Shown here one piece after another: positions 1-6,921 of a DNA stretch of 9,582 bases. The translations under genes and the position numbers were made by a program. Source of the DNA: Anaerolineaceae bacterium 46_22. GTDB lineage: Bacteria; Chloroflexota; Anaerolineae; Anaerolineales; Anaerolineaceae. Location: the NCBI GenBank assembly GCA_001508595.1, contig LGHA01000036.1, positions 1-9,582 on the forward strand, read 5' to 3'. Numbering within the stretch: the stretch's first letter is position 1; every line of letters starts with the position of its first letter. The notes below the pieces were generated by a model, which worked only from the letters and a program-made list of their open reading frames with translations, did not search any database and was not told where the DNA came from.

Positions 1-729
1 GCTGTTTTGAATCGAGATGACCCGCGCGTCAGGGAATTGTTCCCCGAAGTCAAAGGCAGGCAAATCACCTTTGGATTGAATCCACCCTACAATAAACAGG
101 ATTCAACTTATTACAAACGGGGAAAACTTTACCTTCAAGCATCAGGACAGGTCGCTAAGGTCATAAAAGCAGAACTGATCAACCTTCGCGGCACGCATAA
201 TCTGTATAACACACTGGCAGCCGTCGCTATTTCTGCTGCTGCCAGGTTTTCCCTTGCGGCAATTTACGGCGGCATTGTTGCCTTCCAGGGCGTGCCGCAC
301 CGCCTCGAATTTGTGCGAGATTGGGGCGGCGCAGCCTGGTACAACGACTCCATAGCGACTTCACCAGAACGTGCCATTGCAGCCTTAGATTCCTTTGATG
401 AGCCGATCGTTTTACTGGCAGGCGGTCGTGACAAAGACCTGCCCTGGGAAACATTTGGAGAACGGATACAACAGAAGGTGGATCATCTTGTGCTGTTCGG
501 TGAAGTGGCTGACCTTGTTGCAAAAGCTGTTGGTGATGTCCAACCTGGCGCAAGGCCTTTCACAATTGATCGTTGTGAAGGACTCGAACAGGCAGTAAAG
601 AAGGCTGCTGAACTGGTTGAACCCGGTGATGTTGTGCTTTTGTCTCCGGGTGGTACAAGTTTTGATGAATTCAGTGATTTTGAAGAACGTGGAAAGCGAT
701 TTAGACAATGGGTGAAGGAACTTACGTAA
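1..729 (+). CDS. murD: UDP-N-acetylmuramoyl-L-alanine--D-glutamate ligase MurD, 3' part only
   Basis: Cytoplasmic ATP-dependent ligase that adds D-glutamate to UDP-MurNAc-L-Ala. The reading frame is open from base 1, so the gene enters from the left. The family is about 450 residues and about 242 remain, so the N-terminal Rossmann domain and the ATP P-loop are outside the window. Visible: LNRDDPRV near the window edge (central domain), the GTHNLYN motif of the Mur ligases, the PHRLE motif (His codon 298-300, Arg 301-303), NDSIAT (codons 343-360), AGGRDK (with the Lys expected at the D-Glu site) and a C-terminal SPGGTSFDEF...FEERG block matching the SPACASFDxF...FExRG of other MurDs. Odd: the Lys of the usual NDSKAT is Ile (ATA, 352-354). 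The TTG at position 7 is internal, not a start. It overlaps ftsW by 22 nt. Identity is firm; ligase activity cannot be judged from this part alone. Confidence 0.95.
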   Translation, partial: AVLNRDDPRVRELFPEVKGRQITFGLNPPYNKQDSTYYKRGKLYLQASGQVAKVIKAELINLRGTHNLYNTLAAVAISAAARFSLAAIYGGIVAFQGVPHRLEFVRDWGGAAWYNDSIATSPERAIAALDSFDEPIVLLAGGRDKDLPWETFGERIQQKVDHLVLFGEVADLVAKAVGDVQPGARPFTIDRCEGLEQAVKKAAELVEPGDVVLLSPGGTSFDEFSDFEERGKRFRQWVKELT

Positions 730-1934
730 GCAACAAAACCAGGACGAATAAAAACCAAACCCTTCGGCTGCCATTCGACGTGCCAATGCTGCTGGTTGTG
801 GTGGTCTTACTGGTGTTTGGCTTGTTGATGGTTTATTCAGCCAGCTGGGACTTTTCTTTACTGATGGGAAGAGAAGCAACCTATCTCTTTGGAAGGCAGG
901 TTTTGTGGGTTTTACTCGGCATCGGATCTGCTGTTATTGCAAGTTTTATCAATTATCACTTCTATGAACGAGTTCTCCCCTTTGTGGGGTTGGGAACCCT
1001 CATTCTATTGTTTGCCGTTTTGATCGTAAACGACCCGGGTAGTGGCGAAGGTACCCGTATGCTTCTGGGCGGTTCAATCCAGCCATCTGAAATGGCAAAA
1101 GCTGTCATTATTATTTATTTATCTTTCTGGCTCTATAATCGCAAGGATTCTCTTAACGACGTACAAATCGCATTTATCCCCCTCATTCTTATTCTGGGTG
1201 TGACCTTCAGCTTAATCATGCTGCAGCCAGACCTGAGCGCAGCGATTACAGTGCTGATGATGGGCGTATTGCTGTTCTTCCTCGCAGGCGGGGATTGGAA
1301 GGTGATCTTACTGGTGGTAATCCTTGTCCTTCTGGTCGGTATTCCTTTGATGTACGTCTACCCAACAGGACGAGATAGAATCACATCTTATTTGACCAGC
1401 TTCAACAATCCCCTCGAAAGCAGCTATCATATTCAACGCTCATTAGAGGCTGTGGTCAAAGGCGGTTGGTTTGGTGTGGGAATTGGGCAGGCAGATACAA
1501 AATTTACAGGATTGCCGCTGGCGCCCACAGACAGCATCTTTGCAGTGATTGCTGAAGAAACCGGTATCATGGGCGGCTTCATCTTGGTCGTTTTATACTC
1601 TGTGCTGATTTGGCGAGGTTTTGTGATCGCAAAAAAAGCATCGGATCAGCTTGGCTCTTTGATGGCTTTTGGCCTGACAACTTGGATCGGCATTGAAGCT
1701 TTAATGAACATGGCTGTGATTGTGGGACTGATTCCCTTCACAGGGAATGCTTTGCCCCTGATCAGTGCCGGCGGTTCCAACATGCTGGTTACTTTAACGT
1801 CTATCGGCATCATTATGAATATTTCACGAACATCCATGATGCATAAAGCATCGGAAAGGAGCCCACATAGTGCGGTTGTTGATCTGCGCAGGCGGGACGG
1901 GCGGGGGCGTGTATCCCGCCGTAACCGTTCTTGA
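708..1934 (+). CDS. ftsW: Septal peptidoglycan glycosyltransferase FtsW (SEDS family)
   Basis: Integral membrane SEDS protein that polymerises lipid II into glycan strands at the division septum, normally with a class B PBP. The product has 408 residues with about ten hydrophobic segments starting at residue 27 after a short polar N-terminus. Family signatures are present: YSAS (43-46), IQPSEMAK (124-131), LQPDLSAA (172-179), PTDSIFAVIAEETG (273-286, with the conserved Asp275 and Glu residues) and PFTGNALPLISAGGS (343-357). The RW that usually precedes the QPSE motif is RM here (117-118). ATG 708 lies inside murD with a weak GGAAAG 12 nt upstream; the next in-frame ATG (786) would start at the first membrane helix, so 708 is preferred. 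The C-terminal tail (about 388-408, with DLRRRDGRGR) is strongly basic and is encoded out of frame over the first 65 nt of murG. Function is firm; the tail could be an overrun, since the SEDS core ends near residue 375. Confidence 0.96.
   Translation: MGEGTYVSNKTRTNKNQTLRLPFDVPMLLVVVVLLVFGLLMVYSASWDFSLLMGREATYLFGRQVLWVLLGIGSAVIASFINYHFYERVLPFVGLGTLILLFAVLIVNDPGSGEGTRMLLGGSIQPSEMAKAVIIIYLSFWLYNRKDSLNDVQIAFIPLILILGVTFSLIMLQPDLSAAITVLMMGVLLFFLAGGDWKVILLVVILVLLVGIPLMYVYPTGRDRITSYLTSFNNPLESSYHIQRSLEAVVKGGWFGVGIGQADTKFTGLPLAPTDSIFAVIAEETGIMGGFILVVLYSVLIWRGFVIAKKASDQLGSLMAFGLTTWIGIEALMNMAVIVGLIPFTGNALPLISAGGSNMLVTLTSIGIIMNISRTSMMHKASERSPHSAVVDLRRRDGRGRVSRRNRS
1855..1861 (+). promoter_or_regulatory. 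Shine-Dalgarno site of murG inside ftsW
   Basis: AAAGGAG lies 8 nt before GTG 1870. It is one of the strongest ribosome binding sites in the window and lies entirely within ftsW coding sequence. It fixes the murG start at GTG 1870, 65 nt before ftsW ends, because the product then begins directly with the first beta strand and Gly-rich loop (MRLLICAGGTGG). Confidence 0.8.
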
Positions 1935-2973
1935 AACGCTTAATCTTGAAAAAGATTCGATTTTGTGGGTCGGCGGCCGTGGTGGTATGGAGGAAGAATT
2001 GGTAACACGACGAAAAATCCCTTTTAAATCAATACCAGCAGCAGGTGTTCATGGTGTTGGCTTGTGGAAACTGCCAGGTAATATTTGGCAGCTCCTCAAG
2101 GGTGTTTTTGAATCCCGGCGTATCTTGAGAAGTTTTAAACCCGATGCCCTCTTCTTCACCGGTGGATTTGTTGCGTTTCCAATGGCAGTTGCTGCGGCTG
2201 GCACCCCTTCCTTGCTCTATGTGCCGGATATTGAACCGGGTTTAGCCTTGAAAGCATTATCACGTTTTGCAAGCAAAATTGCCTTGACCACAGAAATTTC
2301 AAAAGCCTTTTTCCCCAATAATTCTAAAGTAGCTGTCACAGGCTACCCAGTCCGACCGGGTTTGGAAAAGTGGTCACGTGAGGACGCATTAGCCTATTTC
2401 GATTTCAGTCCATCAATCCCGACACTGGCAATCGCAGGTGGAAGTAAAGGCGCACGATCGATCAATATGGCTGTGCTTAAAATCCTTCCGCAGTTACTGG
2501 AAAAAATGCAAATCGTTCACCTTACAGGGCACCTGGATTGGGAAGTGGTGGATCAGGCTGCGAAACAATTACCTGAAGACCTCTCAAAACGGTATCAAGC
2601 CTTCCCATACCTGCACGAAATGGGCGCTGCTTTAGGTGCAGCAGATTTGATCCTTTCCAGGGCTGGTGCATCAATTTTAGGAGAGTATCCATTATTTGGA
2701 TTGCCTGCCATATTGGTCCCCTACCCTTATGCATGGCGCTATCAGAAAGTAAATGCCAGCTATCTTTCAGACCGTGGTGCAGCAGAGATTCTTGAAGACG
2801 AAAAACTCCAGGAGAAATTATACGATCGCATCGTTGACTTAATATTTGACCAAAAAGCACTTTCGAATATGAGAAAAGCGATGAAGTCTTTAGCAGAACC
2901 CGACGCTGCCGAAAAAATTGCACAGATGATCAACGACCTGGCTGAAACAGAAAACGGAGGTATGAGGTCGTGA
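1870..2973 (+). CDS. murG: MurG-type UDP-GlcNAc:undecaprenyl-PP-MurNAc-pentapeptide GlcNAc transferase with atypical acceptor domain
   Basis: GT28 family, GT-B fold. MurG transfers GlcNAc from UDP-GlcNAc to lipid I, making lipid II at the inner face of the membrane. The 367 residues match the family length. The C-terminal donor domain is classical: GGSKGARSIN (190-199), SRAGAS (263-268), Glu272 in the LGEYPLFGLPAILVPYP block and RYQKVNA (290-296). The N-terminal acceptor domain is not: the GGTGGH loop reads GGTGGG (8-13, His to Gly), GGY reads GGF (98-100), and the HEQN...GxxN block reads YVPDIEPGLAL (117-127). GNPVR reads GYPVR (158-162). GTG start at 1870 with a strong SD. The gene lies between ftsW and a CvpA-like gene in a dcw cluster, where murG is expected, and no other MurG is in view. 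MurG is the best call; changed acceptor recognition is inference. Confidence 0.9.
   Translation: MRLLICAGGTGGGVYPAVTVLETLNLEKDSILWVGGRGGMEEELVTRRKIPFKSIPAAGVHGVGLWKLPGNIWQLLKGVFESRRILRSFKPDALFFTGGFVAFPMAVAAAGTPSLLYVPDIEPGLALKALSRFASKIALTTEISKAFFPNNSKVAVTGYPVRPGLEKWSREDALAYFDFSPSIPTLAIAGGSKGARSINMAVLKILPQLLEKMQIVHLTGHLDWEVVDQAAKQLPEDLSKRYQAFPYLHEMGAALGAADLILSRAGASILGEYPLFGLPAILVPYPYAWRYQKVNASYLSDRGAAEILEDEKLQEKLYDRIVDLIFDQKALSNMRKAMKSLAEPDAAEKIAQMINDLAETENGGMRS
2956..2960 (+). promoter_or_regulatory. Shine-Dalgarno site of the CvpA-like gene
   Basis: GGAGG 9 nt before GTG 2970. It lies in the last codons of murG and supports the GTG start, which overlaps the murG TGA as GTGA. Confidence 0.75.
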
Positions 2974-3500
2974 TAAGCCTACAAGTTCTTTTTTGGATGT
3001 ATGTTGTGCTTTTTGCCCTGATTGGTGCAATGCGTGGTTGGGCAAAAGAGATCCTCGTTTCTGCAGGTGTGGTCGTTGCTCTCTTTGTCGTGACGGTTAT
3101 TGAGAATTATATCCCGATCATTAGCGAATCCCTCACACCGCAATCCACTTTTTGGGTTCGAATCGGCGTTCTGGGAATATTGACCTTTTTTGGCTACCAG
3201 GGTCCCAACCTCCGCCGGTTAATTGAAAGCGGCAGGTTTGTCCGCGATAGATTTGAGGACGTCCTCTTGGGCGGATTCCTGGGTGCTGTCAATGGCTACC
3301 TGATCTTTGGGTCAGCATGGTTCTTCTTACATCAAGCTGGATATCCCTTCGATTGGATTTCTGCGCCAGACCCGATTACCGAGGCTGGCCAAAAAGCCAT
3401 GCAAATTATCAAGTTCCTTCCGCCGCAGTGGCTTGAAGGACCTATTATCTACATCGCTGTTGCGATTGCATTTGTGTTTATTTTGGTGGTGTTTATCTGA
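2970..3500 (+). CDS. CvpA-like multi-pass membrane protein of unknown role
   Basis: A 176-residue hydrophobic protein. Predicted membrane segments by eye: about 5-20, 28-46, 61-76, 98-119 and 157-176. The first helix followed by GAMRGWAKEI (19-28) and a second helix resembles the GxxRGxxxE pattern of the CvpA family (colicin V production protein), and the DVLLGGFLGAVNGYLIFG region (97-114) fits the second conserved CvpA block. The C-terminus ends abruptly in a hydrophobic run (FVFILVVFI). GTG start overlaps murG by 4 nt (GTGA) behind a good SD; the stop shares one base with the murC start (TGATG). Such tight placement between two precursor genes implies co-translation and perhaps a role in envelope synthesis or division, but no biochemical function is established for this family here. 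The family call comes from motif and topology resemblance only; a lineage-specific membrane protein remains possible. Confidence 0.7.
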   Translation: MISLQVLFWMYVVLFALIGAMRGWAKEILVSAGVVVALFVVTVIENYIPIISESLTPQSTFWVRIGVLGILTFFGYQGPNLRRLIESGRFVRDRFEDVLLGGFLGAVNGYLIFGSAWFFLHQAGYPFDWISAPDPITEAGQKAMQIIKFLPPQWLEGPIIYIAVAIAFVFILVVFI

Positions 3501-4900
3501 TGAAACATGTTCACTTTATCGGGATTGGCGGCACAGGTCTATCTGCTATCGCCCGGGTCCTGCTTGAAAAAGGGTACACCGTAAGCGGCTCTGACCGTGA
3601 GGCGTCACCCTTGTTCAATGCAATCACTGCGGCAGGTGCCCGGACTTATTTAGGTCATTCTCCCGAACAAATCGCTGGTGCGGACCTGGTGGTCCGCTCT
3701 TCAGCCATTCCCGATGATAATCCAGAAGTCATCGCTGCCAGGGCTCAGGGGATCCAGGTGCTCAAGCGCGCAGATTTCCTTGAAGAACTCACCGGCGATA
3801 AAGAAACCATCGCTGTCGCAGGCAGCCATGGCAAAACTACAACAACAGCAATGTTGATCTGGATTTTAGAAGCTTTAGGGACCGATCCCAGTTTCATTGC
3901 TGGCGGGATGATCAATCAGCTCGGATGCAATGCCCGTGCAGGCGCTGGTACTTTTTTTGCGATCGAAGCAGATGAATATGACTATATGTTCCTGGGGCTT
4001 TCGCCTAAGATTGCCATTATCACCAACATAGAACATGATCACCCTGATTGTTTTCCAACCGAAGGTGATTACCTGGATGCCTTTAGAGCCTTTCTGGGAC
4101 GAGTTCGACCAGATGGTCTCGCTTTATTGTGTCTGGATGACCCCCAATCCCGCACATTGTTTGAGAAAATGCAAGAAAGTCAAATTCAATTAATAAGCTA
4201 TGGGACATCTCCTAATGCTGATTATTATGCTCATGACATTAGAGCTTTTGAAGACGTAACGAAATTTATACTTACGAATAAAAAGAATGGAGGCTTAACG
4301 GAGACCCTTGGCACCATCAAACTCAGTGTTCCGGGACATCATAACGTCCTGAATGCAACCGCAGCACTGAGTGCTATCCACCAGTTAGGGATGCCCATCA
4401 ATGAAGCAATATTAGCGCTCAATGATTTTCAAGGAACTGGAAGGCGATTTGAAATTCTTGGAAACATCGAAGGCAGGGTCATTATTGACGACTATGGACA
4501 CCACCCAACACAGATTGCTGCAACGCTTGAAGCAGCCCGTGAACGATACCCCCATCATCGCATCCTGGCTGTCTGGCAACCTCATACATACTCAAGGACG
4601 CAGTTGCTTGAAGAAGAATATATTCGAGCACTAAGCCAGGCAGACAAAATCATTGTACTAAAAATATATGCTGCTAGAGAAAAAAACGAAGGTTACACTG
4701 CAGAAAAAATTGCGCAATCGATCATAAACGTTGAAGCACACTACATTCCAAACATGGAAGATGCAACAAACTTTCTGCTCGCTGAATTAAACCCGAATGA
4801 CCTGGTCATCGTATTTTCAGCTGGTGATGCCACAAAGATAAGCAGGGATGTTCTAAGGGAATTGCAACTCCGTTTTTCAAAGGAACAGGATCGACCATGA
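3500..4900 (+). CDS. murC: UDP-N-acetylmuramate--L-alanine ligase MurC
   Basis: Cytoplasmic ATP-dependent ligase that adds the first residue, L-Ala, to UDP-MurNAc. The 466 residues are normal for the family. Three domains are visible: the N-terminal UDP-binding Rossmann fold with GIGGTGLSAIA (8-18); the ATPase domain with P-loop GSHGKTTTT (108-116, Lys112), EADEYD (156-161), TNIEHDHPD (175-183) and GHHN (279-282); and the C-terminal domain with GTGRRFE (312-318), DDYGHHPTQI (330-339), PHTYSR (361-366) and YAARE (390-394). The usual GAGD/GAGN near the C-terminus reads SAGD (440-443), and the EADESD of E. coli reads EADEYD. The full-length C-terminal domain and GHHPTQI fit MurC; Mpl, the peptide-recycling paralogue, is less likely given the cluster. 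ATG 3500 shares one base with the preceding stop. The SD is weak (GGTGG near 3485), so translation probably depends on coupling. Confidence 0.96.
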   Translation: MKHVHFIGIGGTGLSAIARVLLEKGYTVSGSDREASPLFNAITAAGARTYLGHSPEQIAGADLVVRSSAIPDDNPEVIAARAQGIQVLKRADFLEELTGDKETIAVAGSHGKTTTTAMLIWILEALGTDPSFIAGGMINQLGCNARAGAGTFFAIEADEYDYMFLGLSPKIAIITNIEHDHPDCFPTEGDYLDAFRAFLGRVRPDGLALLCLDDPQSRTLFEKMQESQIQLISYGTSPNADYYAHDIRAFEDVTKFILTNKKNGGLTETLGTIKLSVPGHHNVLNATAALSAIHQLGMPINEAILALNDFQGTGRRFEILGNIEGRVIIDDYGHHPTQIAATLEAARERYPHHRILAVWQPHTYSRTQLLEEEYIRALSQADKIIVLKIYAAREKNEGYTAEKIAQSIINVEAHYIPNMEDATNFLLAELNPNDLVIVFSAGDATKISRDVLRELQLRFSKEQDRP

Positions 4901-5817
4901 CATCAATACCCATGAAAGATCTCATAGAGACATTTGGCTCAAAACTGCATGAAAATATCCTCATGGCCAATTTCACAACAGCACATGTTGGCGGTCCTGT
5001 TCCTGCCTTAATTTCAATCCAGAGCATTGATGATTTGATAAAGGCGTCAGAGATGCTTTGGGAGCGGGAAATCCCCTTCATCATTTTGGGGAGCGGCTCT
5101 AATATTTTGGTCAGCGATCAGGGGCTTGATTGCATTATCTTGCATAATCGGGCGCATAATATCAAGATCAACACAAAATCAGACCCACCCTCAATCGAGG
5201 CGGAATCCGGTGCCATCCTCGGTACCGTTGCCAGGCAGTCAGCCTTGCGCGGCTTGAGCGGCATGGAGTGGGCAGCACCGGTTCCCGGCACAGTTGGGGG
5301 CGCTGTCTATGGCAACGCAGGCGCCCATGGAAGCGATACGGCTGCCAGTTTGAAAATGGCAAAAATCTTGCACAAAGATAAAGGCATAGAAGATTGGCCA
5401 GTCGAAAAACTGGCATACGAGTACCGCAGCAGCATTCTCAAAAGAGAACGAATGCCTGTTGTTGTACTATCTGCGATTTTAAATGCTGCGGTTTCAAGCA
5501 AGGAAGAAGCCTGGGAAAGGATAATGACCTATCAAGCACACCGCAAAGAGACGCAACCACCAGGGGCGTCAATGGGTTCCATGTTCAAGAATCCTCCTGG
5601 TGATTATGCCGGCCGGTTGATCGAATCTGCAGGACTGAAGGGACGCCGTATTGGACGTGCAATGATCAGTCCCGTCCATGCAAACTTTATTATCAATCTT
5701 GACGGCGCTTCTGCAAAGGATATCTGGCGACTGATGAATCTTGCACAAGAAACAGTCCATGAAAAATTCGGGGTCAAACTTGAACCTGAAATCGAACTTA
5801 TAGGTGAATTTAAGTGA
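4897..5817 (+). CDS. murB: UDP-N-acetylenolpyruvoylglucosamine reductase MurB, type II
   Basis: FAD-dependent, NADPH-using reductase that turns UDP-GlcNAc-enolpyruvate into UDP-MurNAc in the cytoplasm. The 306 residues fit the shorter type II MurB. FAD-binding domain: FTTAHVGGP (26-34), LGSGSNILVSD (64-74), and PVPGTVGGAVYGNAGAHG (128-145). Catalytic residues by family pattern: Arg177 in YEYRSS, Ser228 in GSMFKNPPGDYAG (proton donor to the enol) and Glu298 in LEPEI. The direct run from GSMFKNP to AGRLIESAGLKG matches the type II form without the extra tyrosine loop of E. coli MurB. ATG 4897 overlaps the murC TGA by 4 nt (ATGA), with AAGGA at 4880-4884 and AGGA at 4887-4890 upstream. MurB supplies the substrate of MurC encoded just before it, so order and coupling suit the pathway. 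Confidence 0.96.
   Translation: MTSIPMKDLIETFGSKLHENILMANFTTAHVGGPVPALISIQSIDDLIKASEMLWEREIPFIILGSGSNILVSDQGLDCIILHNRAHNIKINTKSDPPSIEAESGAILGTVARQSALRGLSGMEWAAPVPGTVGGAVYGNAGAHGSDTAASLKMAKILHKDKGIEDWPVEKLAYEYRSSILKRERMPVVVLSAILNAAVSSKEEAWERIMTYQAHRKETQPPGASMGSMFKNPPGDYAGRLIESAGLKGRRIGRAMISPVHANFIINLDGASAKDIWRLMNLAQETVHEKFGVKLEPEIELIGEFK
5802..5807 (+). promoter_or_regulatory. Shine-Dalgarno site of ddl
   Basis: AGGTGA lies 6 nt before GTG 5814 and 9 nt before ATG 5817. Both starts are within workable spacing, so the site does not decide between them. ATG 5817 is preferred by codon type. Confidence 0.5.
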
Positions 5818-6920
5818 TGGAAAGTAAATTAAAACTCGGCATTATCTACGGTGGTCGTTCTGGTGAGCATGAAGTCTCACTGATGTCGGCGCGTTCCGTT
5901 TTATCGGTCATTGATCATAATAAATTTGATGTCGTTGAAATTGGCATCACCCGGCAGGGGCAGTGGCTGATTGGTAAAGATCTGTGGCATAAATTGAAGT
6001 CTGAAGATTACGACAGCCTTCAAGAAGCGATCTTCCTGCCAAGCCCACAAAAACCAGGTATTTACGTCCGGGAAGATGACCGCATGTCGCTTTACTCGCC
6101 GTTGGATGTGGTGTTTCCTGTGATGCACGGCACCTACAGTGAAGACGGCACTTTGCAAGGTTTATTTGAACTTGCAGATGTTGCTTATGTTGGAGCCGGG
6201 GTTTTAGGTTCAGCAGCCTGTATGGATAAGGGCTTATTTAAAGACATCATGATCGCCAATGACCTCCCCACCTTACCTTACAGGGTGTTTAACCGTTACA
6301 TGATTGAACAGGATATGGAAACCTGTCTGCAAATGGCTGAAACCATTGGAGACTATCCGTTGTTCACCAAACCTGCAAATTTAGGTTCCTCCGTTGGTAT
6401 CAGTAAGTGCAATAATCGCAGTGACCTGATGGAAGGATTGATGTTTGCATCGCAATATGATCGACGTATTGTTGTTGAAAAGGGCGTTGAAAAAGCACGC
6501 GAAATTGAGGTCGGCGTCCTTGGCAACGAATACCCGACAGCGTCCATCCCAGGAGAAGTTATCCCGAAAGACATCTTCTACACATACAGAGAGAAGTACA
6601 TCAGTGATACAGCGGAATTGTTGATCCCGGCAAATATTTCAGATGAGATGGCAACCCGTGTGCAAATGCTGGCACTTAAAGCCTACAAAGCAGCGGATTG
6701 TGCGGGGATGGGTAGAGTGGACTTCCTGATTGATCCGGAAACAGATGAACTGTTTCTCAACGAAATTAACACCATCCCTGGGTTTACAAAGATCAGCATG
6801 TATCCCAAACTTTGGGAAGCGTCTGATATTCCCTATCCGCAATTAATTGAAAAATTGATCGACCTGGCACTGGAGCGAAAAGCCCAGCGCGATTTAACAG
6901 AAAGAGAGTTCAGAAGTTAA
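5817..6920 (+). CDS. ddl: D-alanine--D-alanine ligase
   Basis: Cytoplasmic ATP-grasp ligase that makes the D-Ala-D-Ala dipeptide used by MurF. Counting from ATG 5817 (367 residues; 368 if GTG 5814 is used), the N-terminal GGRSGEHEVSLMSA block is at 12-25 and HGTYSEDGTLQG at 104-115. The ATP-grasp core shows FTKPANLGSSVGIS (183-196), VVEKG, the EIEVGVLG strand, and the metal-binding end RVDF (300-303) and NEINTIPGFT (315-324). The omega-loop KY pair (260-261, in REKYISD) is the D-Ala-D-Ala type; D-lactate ligases carry Phe there. Length resembles the longer DdlA-like forms rather than the roughly 306-residue DdlB. GTG 5814 would overlap murB by 4 nt (GTGA), ATG 5817 by 1 nt. Placement before ftsQ is a common dcw order. 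Confidence 0.96.
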   Translation: MESKLKLGIIYGGRSGEHEVSLMSARSVLSVIDHNKFDVVEIGITRQGQWLIGKDLWHKLKSEDYDSLQEAIFLPSPQKPGIYVREDDRMSLYSPLDVVFPVMHGTYSEDGTLQGLFELADVAYVGAGVLGSAACMDKGLFKDIMIANDLPTLPYRVFNRYMIEQDMETCLQMAETIGDYPLFTKPANLGSSVGISKCNNRSDLMEGLMFASQYDRRIVVEKGVEKAREIEVGVLGNEYPTASIPGEVIPKDIFYTYREKYISDTAELLIPANISDEMATRVQMLALKAYKAADCAGMGRVDFLIDPETDELFLNEINTIPGFTKISMYPKLWEASDIPYPQLIEKLIDLALERKAQRDLTEREFRS

Positions 6921-6921
6921 C

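Noticed and set aside
7..9. TTG as the start of the first gene
   Set aside because: The frame is open to base 1 and the residues before and after it (AVLNRDDP) match the middle of MurD, so the gene begins outside the window.
412..879. Antisense open frame of 155 codons over the murD/ftsW junction
   Set aside because: No recognisable domain or credible ribosome site, and both sense genes are firmly identified.
1800..1934. Frameshift or sequencing error at the end of ftsW
   Set aside because: All conserved SEDS motifs are complete before the overlap and murG starts cleanly with its own SD. A longer tail is the simpler reading, though relatives should be compared.
1870..2973. Non-MurG GT28 enzyme (for example a diacylglycerol or macrolide glycosyltransferase)
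   Set aside because: Donor-domain motifs, length and the position between ftsW and murC all favour MurG despite the altered acceptor domain.
3307..3567. Overlapping + strand open frame across the CvpA-like/murC junction
   Set aside because: It lies out of frame within two better supported genes and resembles no family I recognise.
6592..6597. D-Ala-D-Lac (vancomycin resistance type) ligase
   Set aside because: The omega-loop pair is Lys-Tyr as in D-Ala-D-Ala ligases, not Lys-Phe, and no vanH or vanX genes are present.
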